This document shows positions 1 to 7,550 of a DNA stretch of 16,324 bases, piece by piece. Below the pieces are notes generated by a model. That model had not been told where the DNA came from. It ran no database searches and saw nothing but the letters and a program-made list of their open reading frames with translations. Source of the stretch: Planctomycetota bacterium (lineage in GTDB: Bacteria; Planctomycetota; UBA1135); contig JACNJP010000246.1 in NCBI GenBank assembly GCA_014382465.1, positions 1 to 16,324 on the forward strand, read 5' to 3'. Both the position numbers and the translations under genes were made by a program. The first letter of the stretch is position 1. Each line of letters begins with the position of its first letter.

Positions 1-2
1 GC

Positions 3-575
3 GGGGGGCCTTGGACCCCGGGGGAGGCGCGCGGAACCCTGGGCTGGGCGTTGGGGCAGATGGCGCTGGGTGACCGGGGGGGGGCGATCCGCCCCTGGGA
101 CCAGGCGATCGGCCTCGCCCCCGGCCTGGCCGGGGCCTACTCCGCCCGGGGCTACGCCCGCCAGTCGTGGCAGCAGCCGGACCAGGCGATCGCCGACTTC
201 TCCGAGGCGATCCGGATCGACCCGCGCTACGCCGAGGCCTACAACAGCCGCGGCATCTTGCTCGCCGGGCAGGGAGCCCTCGAGGCCGGCCTGCGGGACT
301 TCCGCGCCGCGCTCCGGCTGGCCCCCGACCTCGCGTCCGCGCACGGCAACGCCGCCGCCGCCAACTACGCCAAGGGCGAGGTCGAGCAGGCCCTGGTCGA
401 CCTGAACTCCGCCATCAAGATCCAGCGCCGCAACCCGCTGTTCCTCAAGAACCGGGGCATCATCTACCTGGACCTCGGGAGGCGGGAAGCCGCGGTGCGG
501 GACTTCGAAAAGGCGCTCTCCTTGACCCCCGACGACCACCGCCTCTGGGAGCTGCTGTCCCGGGCCAACGACTGA
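3..575 (+). CDS. TPR-repeat protein, 5' end outside the window (partial)
   Basis: The frame is open to the left edge, and the first repeat unit begins upstream of the first possible start (TTG at 51), so I read this as the C-terminal part of a longer protein. Five successive units of about 34 residues fit the tetratricopeptide pattern. Each has small residues at the helix A/B contact and ends in forms such as AIGLAP, AIRIDP, ALRLAP, AIKIQ and ALSLTP. TPR arrays form helical scaffolds for protein-protein contacts; the partner is unknown. The fourth unit is the most diverged. The stop lies 19 bases before the PilZ gene, so the two are probably co-transcribed and may act together in a cyclic-di-GMP-linked surface or motility process, which is inference. 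Family assignment is secure; specific function is unknown. Confidence 0.82.
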   Translation, partial: GGPWTPGEARGTLGWALGQMALGDRGGAIRPWDQAIGLAPGLAGAYSARGYARQSWQQPDQAIADFSEAIRIDPRYAEAYNSRGILLAGQGALEAGLRDFRAALRLAPDLASAHGNAAAANYAKGEVEQALVDLNSAIKIQRRNPLFLKNRGIIYLDLGRREAAVRDFEKALSLTPDDHRLWELLSRAND

Positions 576-594
576 TCGCCGGCCCACCACCACC

Positions 595-1491
595 ATGAAG
601 TCCTCGCTCCTCGACAAGATCCTCCACCGGCCCGGCGGCGCCTTCCTCCAGGAGGCGTGCCGCAAGGGGCTCACCCGGCAGCTCGCCCGGACCCTCGAGC
701 CGGCCGCCAGGGAGCTGTTCCCGGAGGAGCCGGCGAGCATCCTGGAGTCGCGCCCGCGCTTCGAGGAGGCCGCCCTGCGGACGGTGATGGGAGCCGCCGG
801 CAACCTCGAGATCTCCTTCGCCCTCGCCGACCTGGTCGCCGAGGCCGTGGAGTCCCTGGGCCTGGCCTCGACCAGCGACGTGCAGAGCCCGTTCCGGCGG
901 GTCTGGGTGCAGCAGGACGCCAGCGACCGGGTGCGCGGCGTGGTCCTGACCTGCGGCGAGAGCGAGATCTCGGTCCTGATCCCCTCGGCCGGCGAGCCGA
1001 TCGCCGGCATCGGCGGCATCCTGCACTTCTCCTACCGCGGCTTCGACTCCCCGGTCGGCTACGAGCTGCAATTGAACGACTCGGTCCGCCTGCCCGAGGC
1101 GCACGTGCTCCACCTGACGCGCGTCGGCGGCGACGGCGCGATCGGCCGCAGCAGCAAGCGCCACCTGGTGACCATCGACGCCCTGGTGCGCGAGAGCGCC
1201 GCCTCCGACCAAGTCACTGGGATGAAGCGCTGCACCATCCAGGACATCAGCCTCGGCGGCGTCCGCCTGCTCTGCGAGCGCGGGTTCGAGCGGGGCGCGC
1301 CCCTGCACCTCGACGTCTTCCTCGATGACGGCGGCTCGGAGCCGTTCTCGGTCGACTGCACCGTCCGCTGGACCAAGAAGTACCCGGACGGCCACGGCGC
1401 CGGCCTCCAATTCGGCGAGCTGCTGAAGTCCCACTCGGTCCGCCTGGAGAAGTTGATCCAGGAGCTGGAGCTGGCGTCGGACTTCGACTGA
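595..1491 (+). CDS. PilZ-domain protein, probable cyclic-di-GMP effector
   Basis: This 298-residue protein has a C-terminal PilZ domain. The two ligand-binding signatures are visible: RSSKR (RxxxR) at residues 185-189 and DISLGG (the D/N-x-S-x-x-G element) at 217-222. A GAGLQF strand near the end is also typical. The middle segment (about residues 115-175) resembles the beta-rich domain preceding PilZ in YcgR-like proteins. The first 110 residues are mostly helical and not recognised. There is no signal peptide, so it is likely cytoplasmic. In the family, binding of cyclic-di-GMP to RxxxR changes contacts with flagellar, pilus or polysaccharide machinery. The ATG at 595 has no Shine-Dalgarno but an A/C-rich leader (CCACCACCACC). 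The target cannot be told from the sequence. Confidence 0.87.
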   Translation: MKSSLLDKILHRPGGAFLQEACRKGLTRQLARTLEPAARELFPEEPASILESRPRFEEAALRTVMGAAGNLEISFALADLVAEAVESLGLASTSDVQSPFRRVWVQQDASDRVRGVVLTCGESEISVLIPSAGEPIAGIGGILHFSYRGFDSPVGYELQLNDSVRLPEAHVLHLTRVGGDGAIGRSSKRHLVTIDALVRESAASDQVTGMKRCTIQDISLGGVRLLCERGFERGAPLHLDVFLDDGGSEPFSVDCTVRWTKKYPDGHGAGLQFGELLKSHSVRLEKLIQELELASDFD

Positions 1492-1603
1492 GCGGCGGGG
1501 TTGGGAGGGGCTGGGGACTCCTGGCGTCGCGGGAGGGGGACGGGGTTCCGCGCTACTGGAGACCGGAGGTGGATCGCCGCTCGTCGAGGAGTTTAGGAGG
1601 CGT

Positions 1604-3628
1604 TCACTCCAGGAAAACGAAGCTGTCGCGCAAGCTCGCGAGCTCCCGGTCCCCTTCAGGGCCCTCGGTGAAGAGGATGAACAGGGTGCGGTCGCGGCGC
1701 ACCACGCTGACTTGGGCCTCCCGCTCCTCCATCGAGGCAGAGAGGACCTGGCAGGGCAGCCCGCCCATGCTGGACTCCAGCAGGAGCTGGGGCTCCCCGA
1801 TACCGAAACGGCTCCACATGCTGGCGGCGAACTCCTTCTCCGAGGCTTCGGCGGAGCGGAGGGAGAAGAGCTCGGCAGGCATGCTCATGCCGAAGATCAC
1901 CGCCTGTCGCTCGCCTTTCCTGCACTCCACTCCGCTGAGGTCCATGCCCAACACCTCTTTGTCGGACCGTTCGAAGATCCACCGCGGTGAACCACCTTGG
2001 AATCGCCAACCGAAGAGCTGGTCTTCGTACTGGTGCTGGCTCTCCCAGAACCGCTCCATCTCGGCCGCCTGGAATTCGAAGCCGTGAACCGCGGCGAGTC
2101 CCTTGCCCCGGTCCAGCAGAGCGTCCGGGTCGTATCCAAACAGCATGAGGACGATCGGCGCGCCTCGGGAGGGAAGGGAAGCGAACAGGCAGTAGCGCGG
2201 CACCGCCGGATCGCCGGTCTCCTCGAGCACGGAATACCAAGCCTCGCCGCCGCGGATCCGGACCGACGTCGGAGCGGCGAGAGCCTTCATTCCCTCCTCC
2301 TCCAACTCCGACGCGAGGAGCTCTTCGTGGGCCTTCCTCCCCGTCGATTCCCGCGGACGAAGGTCGGCGTAGACCAGGCCATCGAGGCCGTGCTCCCCAG
2401 AGTGGAGCCCGAACAGCGGCTCACGGGTGTCGTCCGCTTCCGCCTGGTCGAGCCACAGCCGCCAAGACCGGTCGGTACGCCTCCACTGGAATTGATGCCC
2501 ATAATCACGGTAGACGCCGTCGCGGAATCCGGCCTGCCCGGCGACGAAGTGCTCCGGTTCTGGGAGTCGGTTCATGCTTGCGCGGAGTTCGGACGCCTGG
2601 TCCTCGCGGAGGAATTCGACCCTCTCCAGTTGACGCAGGAGGCGCGGCCACGCTGCTTCAGCCGCCGTCGCCGCCGCCACGCCCCAGAGCGTGAAGACCC
2701 TGCCGCGGGCGGTCAGACAAGCGACCAGCACCTCCATCTCGAGGTCGGCCGAGACCAGGAGACGGTGGAAGCTGATCTCATGGGTCCCGAAATGGGCCTC
2801 CACCGTTCCGGCCTGCTCCGCGTCGGAGAAGGCGTCCTCGATGAGGAAGGACAGCCGTTCCTGAGCGAATTCGTGCTCCTTACCGGCCGGGATTCGGTCG
2901 GCTTGGAGGACCAACGAGGCCGTGTCGCCGTCGGTGGAAAAGCCGAATTCAGCGTTCTCGCCGAGCTGCTCCAACTCGGATCCGGTCAGCAGCTCCACAT
3001 CGGGCTGGAGCGGGATCGCCATCCGGAGCGAAGCGTTCAGGTAGAGGCCGCCCCGGACCGCCCAGCCCGGGCCGTGCCGGTCCTGGTGCGTCACGACCGG
3101 TCGGCGGTCCCGGATCGGCCGGGGGAGCAGGCGCAGCCCGTTCGCGAGCTGTCGGGAAAGGGCCTCGGCATCCGCAACGGCGTCGGCCTCGCCGATCAAG
3201 CCCAGCTGGAACCAATAGCCCTGGTGGCCGAAGACCGTGAGGTGCTTGCGAACGGTCGCGCCACCGCCGACGGAAAGCTGGGAGAAACGGATCGCCTCCT
3301 GGCCTGAGACCTGACCCGTGGTGAATCCTCCCTCCATGGACCACTCCTCCAATGGGGAGGCGAGGAGCTCTGCGCACTCCCGCAGCCCGCCACCGAACTC
3401 TGGTTCCGCGATCAGGAGGGCGGTCAAGCCGGACTCCGCCCTCCTCATCCCAGCGAAGGCGACGTCGTTGAACGCCAGCAGGGCCCGCGGCTCGAGGAAG
3501 GACCACTCCGACGACGGCAAGCGCCACTCACAGGAGAAGTCGTGGTCGATCAGCCGGTCGCCGACGATTTCCTGCCCGGACGGGGCCTGGAGCAGGATGG
3601 GGAACAGACAGCAGAGGGTAGCGAGCAT
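1604..3628 (-). CDS. Exported protein of four tandem diverged modules, function unknown
   Basis: The protein has 674 residues. I chose the ATG at 3628 because it begins a short hydrophobic signal-like stretch (MLATLCCLFPILL). The open frame continues upstream, but that part reads as antisense of the next gene. The protein looks built from four copies of one module of about 150 residues: roughly 20-168, 190-340, 370-521 and 532-673. Each opens with an aromatic-rich strand (e.g. SCEWRLP, HQFQWRR, FGWRFQG). Each has a central V-x-G-x-E-like strand, then a hydrophobic strand (GYWFQLGLIG, VFTLWGVAA, PIVLMLFGY, TLFILFTEG), a short helix and an ending such as LRLL, VEFL, FEFQ or FVFL. The layout recalls the PsbP/DUF1795 fold, but that is a pattern judgement, not a match. 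No catalytic motif is seen. It is divergent from the RudS-like gene and convergent with the PilZ gene. Confidence 0.76.
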   Translation of the reverse strand: MLATLCCLFPILLQAPSGQEIVGDRLIDHDFSCEWRLPSSEWSFLEPRALLAFNDVAFAGMRRAESGLTALLIAEPEFGGGLRECAELLASPLEEWSMEGGFTTGQVSGQEAIRFSQLSVGGGATVRKHLTVFGHQGYWFQLGLIGEADAVADAEALSRQLANGLRLLPRPIRDRRPVVTHQDRHGPGWAVRGGLYLNASLRMAIPLQPDVELLTGSELEQLGENAEFGFSTDGDTASLVLQADRIPAGKEHEFAQERLSFLIEDAFSDAEQAGTVEAHFGTHEISFHRLLVSADLEMEVLVACLTARGRVFTLWGVAAATAAEAAWPRLLRQLERVEFLREDQASELRASMNRLPEPEHFVAGQAGFRDGVYRDYGHQFQWRRTDRSWRLWLDQAEADDTREPLFGLHSGEHGLDGLVYADLRPRESTGRKAHEELLASELEEEGMKALAAPTSVRIRGGEAWYSVLEETGDPAVPRYCLFASLPSRGAPIVLMLFGYDPDALLDRGKGLAAVHGFEFQAAEMERFWESQHQYEDQLFGWRFQGGSPRWIFERSDKEVLGMDLSGVECRKGERQAVIFGMSMPAELFSLRSAEASEKEFAASMWSRFGIGEPQLLLESSMGGLPCQVLSASMEEREAQVSVVRRDRTLFILFTEGPEGDRELASLRDSFVFLE

Positions 3629-3657
3629 CCGGTCGAAGTTCGGCGGGGAGAGGATCC

Positions 3658-3672
3658 TGATCGGCCTGATCA
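3658..3672. promoter_or_regulatory. Short palindrome in a divergent intergenic region
   Basis: TGATC-GGCCT-GATCA is a perfect inverted repeat with 5-bp arms. It lies in the 216-bp region between the divergent genes starting at 3628 (minus) and 3845 (plus), so it could be an operator for either. The arms are short enough to occur by chance in this composition. Nothing else clear is seen in this region; a TTGACT at 3712-3717 resembles a -35 box but has no convincing -10 partner. Confidence 0.2.
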
Positions 3673-3844
3673 GAGTCAAGCGCGGAACGACACCGAGGTC
3701 CGCAGCAGAGTGTTGACTGCCGGGGATGGGCCGAGGAAAGGCCTCATCGACCGCTACGCGGCGCCAAGATGACTCGAGGTTGAGCGCCGAGCCGCCCGGT
3801 GCCCTCCCCCGCGCCGCGGCCCGCTCCAAGATCGAGATCAACCC

Positions 3845-4849
3845 ATGAACCCTGCGAACGAACCGAGCCACCGCGGCAGCTGGAAGCACTGGCACACCGA
3901 CGAACTTCCGCTGCGCCTCGGGGTGTCCTCCTGCCTCCTCGGCGAGGAGGTGCGCTACGACGGCGGACACGCCCGTGACCGCTTCGTCGCCGAGAGCCTG
4001 GACCGGTGGGCGGAGTGGGTCCCGGTGTGTCCCGAGGTCGAGGTCGGAATGCCGATCCCGCGTCCCACGATTCGCCTGGTGGAGGTCGGCGAGGAGCAGC
4101 GCCTGATCGCGCCGTCCACCGGCGCCGACTTCACCGCCGAGATGCAGGGGTACTCCGCCGTTCGCGTGGGGCAGCTCCAGGCCGCGGGTCTGGACGGTTA
4201 CGTCCTGAAGAAGAACTCCCCCTCCTGCGGCATGGAGCGGCTGCCGGTCTACCGCGGAGAGCAGCGCGCGCACAAGCGCGGCGTCGGCCTGTTCGCCGCC
4301 GAGCTGATGCGGCGCTGGCCCGAGCTGCCGGTCGAGGAGGAGGGGCGCCTGAACGATCCGGCCTTGAGGGAGAACTTCATCGTCCGGGTCTTCTGCCGCA
4401 ACCGCTGGCGGGCCGCCGCAGCGAGGGGCTGGAGCCGCTCGCGGCTGGTCGACTTCCACACCGCCCACAAGCTGCTGCTCCGCGCCCACCACGAGGAAGG
4501 CTACCGCGAGCTCGGCCGGATCGTGGCGCGCTTCGGCCAGCTTCCGGACCGGGAGCTCTACGCCGCCTATGAGCTGGAGTTCCAGGCCACGCTGCGTCAC
4601 AAGACCTCCGCCAAGGCGAACGTCAACGTGCTCCAGCACGCCATGGGGTATTTGAAGGAGCAGCTCGACTCGTCCGAGAAGCAGTACCTGCTGGAGGCGA
4701 TCGAGGATTACCGCAGCGGACTCTTGCCGCTGATCGTCCCGGTCAGCCTCATCCGCTTCCTGATCCGGAAATTCGAGATCAGCTACCTGCTCGACCAGAT
4801 CTACTTCGATCCGCATCCGAAGGAGATGATGCTGCGGAACCAGGGCTGA
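3845..4849 (+). CDS. rudS: DUF523-DUF1722 protein, RudS-like tRNA 4-thiouridine desulfidase candidate
   Basis: This 334-residue protein has an N-terminal DUF523 (TudS-type) domain and a C-terminal DUF1722 (YbgA-type) domain. Three conserved cysteines in family motifs are visible: C30 in GVSSCLLGEEVRYDGG, C62 in VCPEVEVGMPIPRP and C128 in LKKNSPSCG. In characterised TudS proteins three such cysteines hold a [4Fe-4S] cluster whose free iron takes sulfur from thiouracil. The two-domain form is, as I recall, RudS, reported to remove sulfur from 4-thiouridine in tRNA. DUF1722 spans about residues 195-310, starting at SRLVDFHTAHKLLLRAHH. Domain genes of this type often sit beside photolyase and LitR/CarH regulators, which fits the regulator at 6631-7548; no photolyase lies in the window. 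There is no signal peptide, so it is cytoplasmic. The ATG at 3845 follows an A/C-rich leader without Shine-Dalgarno. Its 3' end overlaps the convergent gene by 71 bp. Confidence 0.9.
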   Translation: MNPANEPSHRGSWKHWHTDELPLRLGVSSCLLGEEVRYDGGHARDRFVAESLDRWAEWVPVCPEVEVGMPIPRPTIRLVEVGEEQRLIAPSTGADFTAEMQGYSAVRVGQLQAAGLDGYVLKKNSPSCGMERLPVYRGEQRAHKRGVGLFAAELMRRWPELPVEEEGRLNDPALRENFIVRVFCRNRWRAAAARGWSRSRLVDFHTAHKLLLRAHHEEGYRELGRIVARFGQLPDRELYAAYELEFQATLRHKTSAKANVNVLQHAMGYLKEQLDSSEKQYLLEAIEDYRSGLLPLIVPVSLIRFLIRKFEISYLLDQIYFDPHPKEMMLRNQG

Positions 4850-5381
4850 TCCGGAGCTCGAAAGGCGTCGTCCGCGCCTGACGAAACCACGCCGGCAGCC
4901 GCTCTTCACGGTACCTCATTCGGGTCTTGGAGACCCAGAAGCGCCGGTAGCTGCGGATGACGCCGCCGGCCTGGAATTCCTGGGGAACCGCCAAGGCCGG
5001 AGCAGTCTCGGTGGAGGATGGGAAACAGCTCTCCAGACCCTCTTTCTCGAAGGCGCGCGCGCACCATTCGAGGACGGCGAAGGAGCGATGCTCCTCCGGA
5101 CGGTGCCCGAAACGCGCGGCCCATTCCTCCAACAGGGCTCTCGCGTGGTCCATCGCCGCCCGGAAATTTCCAGAGCTGGAGGCGACCCAGAGGGTGCAAG
5201 GGTGGCGGGCGTGGGTCGCGCGATACGGCGCGCTGAAGCCATGACCGCGGGCTACCGTGCACAGCATCTGGCAGGCCTCCACGGCCATCTTGCTGACCCG
5301 GAGATCGTCCACCGAACGAGCCGAAGCCCGCCAGTCCACCAGATCTCTGCGCGAGTCTCCTTCCAGAGCGAAGAGGTTCAT
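4779..5381 (-). CDS. Uncharacterised protein of a phage-type family
   Basis: This 200-residue protein starts at ATG 5381. The opening MNLFALEGDS, then KMAVEACQMLC (31-41), YRATHARHPCTLWV (53-66) with N72, and a following E-x-x-x-R-x-G-x-x-x-E-x-H stretch match a pattern I know from uncharacterised proteins common in bacteriophages and scattered in bacteria. Those proteins show MNIF-, KMI-E-Q, TH-NHPC-W-S-NY and E-RYGK-H elements. The biochemical role is not known to me. Conserved His/Cys/Asn/Trp positions suggest an enzyme or nucleic-acid protein, which is inference. The last 25 or so residues (Ser/Arg/Gly-rich) are encoded antisense to the end of the RudS-like gene and look like an unconserved tail. 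A terminator just upstream suggests it has its own promoter. Confidence 0.72.
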   Translation of the reverse strand: MNLFALEGDSRRDLVDWRASARSVDDLRVSKMAVEACQMLCTVARGHGFSAPYRATHARHPCTLWVASSSGNFRAAMDHARALLEEWAARFGHRPEEHRSFAVLEWCARAFEKEGLESCFPSSTETAPALAVPQEFQAGGVIRSYRRFWVSKTRMRYREERLPAWFRQARTTPFELRISPGSAASSPSDADRSRSGRAGS

Positions 5382-5412
5382 TCGTCCGTGCGGCGGTGCT
5401 TCCTTGGCGGCG

Positions 5413-5447
5413 AAAAAGGAGAGGGGAGGGAGCTCCTGCTCCCTCCC
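5413..5447 (-). terminator. Intrinsic terminator after the fasciclin gene
   Basis: On the minus strand a perfect 10-bp GC-rich stem (GGGAGGGAGC / GCTCCCTCCC, bases 5424-5447) with a 4-nt loop is followed after six bases by a run of five T (the A run at 5413-5417). It begins 20 bases past the fasciclin stop codon. The stem is strong, but the T run is short and slightly displaced, so it is probable rather than certain. It would end transcription coming from the fasciclin gene before the gene at 4779-5381. Confidence 0.7.
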
Positions 5448-5466
5448 GCTCGACGGTCACAACCTC

Positions 5467-6369
5467 TCACCGAGGGAGGATGACCTCGTCGATGACGTGG
5501 ATCACGCCGTTGGCGGCCTCCAGGTCGGCGACGGTAATTCGGGCGCTGCCGACGCGGATGGCGCCCTCAGCGAAGCGGAAGGAGAGGCTCCCTCCTTGCA
5601 AGGTAACGGCGCTGCCGGCCGTGAGAGCGTCGCCGAGGAGGACCCTGCCCGGCACCACGTGGTGCTTGAGCACGGCGGCCAGCTTGGCCTTGTTCTCCGG
5701 CTTGAGCAGCGTCTCCACGGTCCCCGCGGGGAGCTTGGCGAAGGCGGCGTCAGTCGGCGCGAAGACCGTGAAGGGGCCGTCGCTCTTCAGGGCCGAGACC
5801 AGGCCGGCGGCGTCCAAGGCGGCCGCCAGGGTCTTGAAGCTGCCGTTCTCGACCGCCAGCTCGACGACGTCCACCGTCGAGGGGAGCACCACGCGATCGA
5901 TCACGTGGATGACGCCGTTGCTGCACTCGATGTCGGTCTTGAGCACGCTGGCGTTGGCGATCCGGACGCCGTTCTCGCCGGCCTCGATGCCCAGACGCTG
6001 GCCCTGGAGGCTGGTGAGCCACGGCGAGGCGACGACGCTGGCGGCCCGGTAATCGCCTGAGACCACGTGGAACTTCAGGACGGCCTGCAGGAGGGAGCGG
6101 TTCTCGGGCTTGAGGAGCGTTTCGACGGTGCCCTTGGGCAGAGCGGCGAAAGCCTCGTCGGTCGGAGCGAAGACGGTGAAGGGGCCTTCACCGCGGAGGG
6201 TCCCGACGAGGCCGGCGGCTTGCAGCGCGGTGGCCAAGGTGTCGAAGCTGCCAGCGGCGATCGTCGTGCTGACGATGTCCTGGGGCCCGGACTGAAGATT
6301 GGCTTCTTCGGGCGTCGCGGCGACCAGGCTTCCGGCGAGGAGGGGAAGGATCAGGAGGGTTGATTTCAT
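5467..6369 (-). CDS. Secreted protein with two fasciclin (FAS1) domains
   Basis: This 300-residue protein starts at ATG 6369 with signal peptide MKSTLLILPLLAGSLVAA. Two FAS1 domains follow, at about residues 28-164 and 165-300. Each has the H1 motif (GPFTVFAPTDEAFAALP at 62-78, GPFTVFAPTDAAFAKLP at 198-214), TVETLLKPEN, the LK-HHVV strand, and the H2 motif NGVIHVID (151-158 and 287-294). The copies are alike enough to indicate internal duplication. FAS1 proteins are extracellular or envelope adhesion-type proteins; the ligand here is unknown. The frame stays open upstream to GTG at 6582, which has an AGGAG site and a second signal-like peptide. I preferred 6369 because the stretch just before it is A/C-rich and leader-like. 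It lies 261 bp downstream of the regulator gene on the same strand and has a terminator at 5413-5447. Confidence 0.93.
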   Translation of the reverse strand: MKSTLLILPLLAGSLVAATPEEANLQSGPQDIVSTTIAAGSFDTLATALQAAGLVGTLRGEGPFTVFAPTDEAFAALPKGTVETLLKPENRSLLQAVLKFHVVSGDYRAASVVASPWLTSLQGQRLGIEAGENGVRIANASVLKTDIECSNGVIHVIDRVVLPSTVDVVELAVENGSFKTLAAALDAAGLVSALKSDGPFTVFAPTDAAFAKLPAGTVETLLKPENKAKLAAVLKHHVVPGRVLLGDALTAGSAVTLQGGSLSFRFAEGAIRVGSARITVADLEAANGVIHVIDEVILPR

Positions 6370-6610
6370 CGGTTCAGTGGGTCGTAGTGTTGGGGTGGTT
6401 GTGATGGCGAGGACCTCGCTCCAGGCAGACTGCGGCGCCGAAAGAGCCGGAACGGCGTGTTGTCTTTCGAGCTCGACCGCAAAAAAGGCCCGATTCCGTA
6501 GCATTTCCTCGGCGGCGGATTCGGCCAGCGCGGGCGGCAGCTGTCCGCTGAGCAGGAGGAGAGGCAGGAGCAAGGTGTTCACACCCACTCCTAGGACGAT
6601 ACGCCATAGT

Positions 6611-6630
6611 GTCCAAGTATTTTTCTGGAC
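6611..6630. promoter_or_regulatory. 20-bp inverted repeat, candidate operator upstream of the fasciclin gene
   Basis: GTCCA-N10-TGGAC with an A/T-rich centre (AGTATTTTTC) lies just past the regulator stop codon and 241 bases before the fasciclin start. A perfect 5-bp dyad with 15-bp centre spacing is the kind of site MerR-family dimers bind. A similar 20-mer (GTCCA-N10-TAGTC on the minus strand) lies upstream of the regulator gene at 7551-7570. A TTGGAC on the minus strand (bases 6610-6615) overlaps it and could be a -35 box. The neighbouring regulator is the obvious candidate binder, but this is unproven. Confidence 0.4.
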
Positions 6631-7548
6631 TTATTCCCTGATCGCCTTCCCGGTCCGCTCGCGGGCCCAAGCCTCCAGCTCCATCAAGCTCTCCAGATAG
6701 ATCACCCCCCGCACCCCGCGCCGGACGCTGCGGGCGCCTGCTCCCCCCACCATCAACGCCGCCCCTGCGGGCAGCTGCCGCTCCAGCTCCCGGATCTGGC
6801 GGTCAGCCTCCACGCCACCTCCCGCCAGGGACACGCTGAGCGCCACGATCGGAGCCTGGGTGGTGGTGATCGCCTCGAGGAGCTCCTCCGTCGGCAGGTC
6901 TGGACCGAGGATGCGCACTTGGAATCCGTGCCCAGCCATCACCAAGCCGGCCATCAGCATCCCGAGGCCATGCTGCTCCCCAGGCAGGGTGGCGCAGAGC
7001 ACTTCAGGTGGTCCTGGCGGTCCTGTCAGTTTGAGCAGCGCGGCATGCAGGCTGGCCTGCACGACGCCGGTGGCCAGGTGTTCGTGCCGAACGCAGAGAC
7101 TGCCATCGGTCCAGGACTCCCCGACCTGACGCAGGAATGGAGTGATCACCTCGACGAGCCAAGGCAGCGCGCCCAAGGCCTCCCGGCTCCGCAGGACCAG
7201 GCCGCGCAGCTCCACGGAATCGAGTCCGGCCGCCGCTTCGAGCATCGACCCCACCCATCGCGAACCATCGGCGGACGGAGGGGCCTCGCAACCGGCAAGG
7301 AGCTCGTCGAGACGGCTTCGGTCCATTCGCAAGAGCTTCCCCGGCCGAAAGCCGCGCGCCATTCCCTCGCTCACCCGGCGCAGCCAGTGGAGCTGCTCCT
7401 CCGTGTACCGCCGGTGGCCGCTGGGGAGGCGAACAGCTTCCGGCTGTCCATAACGGCGCTCCCAAACCCGCAAGGTATCCGGACTGATGCCAGTCTCGCG
7501 GGCGATCGCACCCACGGAATAGAGCGATTTGGGGTCAGGAATGCTCAT
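6631..7548 (-). CDS. carH: CarH/LitR-type B12-dependent, probably light-responsive MerR regulator
   Basis: This 305-residue protein has the three parts of the CarH/LitR family. A MerR winged-helix domain (about 8-75) contains GAIARETGISPDTLRVWERR and LPSGHRRY. A four-helix bundle follows (about 95-175), then a cobalamin-binding Rossmann domain (about 182-300). The W-X9-EH signature is present as W146...E156-H157, and the B12 motif as E191-Q-H193-G-L-G196, where H193 would be the lower cobalt ligand. In characterised CarH, adenosylcobalamin holds a DNA-binding tetramer in the dark, and light cleaves the Co-C bond and releases DNA. The residue after W146 is Thr, where Thermus CarH, as I recall, has His132. 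I chose ATG 7548 over TTG 7596 because the domain starts soon after it. No Shine-Dalgarno is seen, and an AT-rich element directly precedes it, so the transcript may be leaderless. Confidence 0.94.
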   Translation of the reverse strand: MSIPDPKSLYSVGAIARETGISPDTLRVWERRYGQPEAVRLPSGHRRYTEEQLHWLRRVSEGMARGFRPGKLLRMDRSRLDELLAGCEAPPSADGSRWVGSMLEAAAGLDSVELRGLVLRSREALGALPWLVEVITPFLRQVGESWTDGSLCVRHEHLATGVVQASLHAALLKLTGPPGPPEVLCATLPGEQHGLGMLMAGLVMAGHGFQVRILGPDLPTEELLEAITTTQAPIVALSVSLAGGGVEADRQIRELERQLPAGAALMVGGAGARSVRRGVRGVIYLESLMELEAWARERTGKAIRE

Positions 7549-7550
7549 TT

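Noticed and set aside
1492..1603. Intergenic stretch between the convergent PilZ and four-module genes
   Set aside because: It is G-rich, with no hairpin plus T run, no RNA gene and no small gene that I can support.
3629..4909. Upstream extension of the minus-strand exported protein to a 1101-residue product
   Set aside because: The extra part is antisense to the well-supported RudS-like gene and has biased, low-complexity composition. A signal-like peptide starts at 3628.
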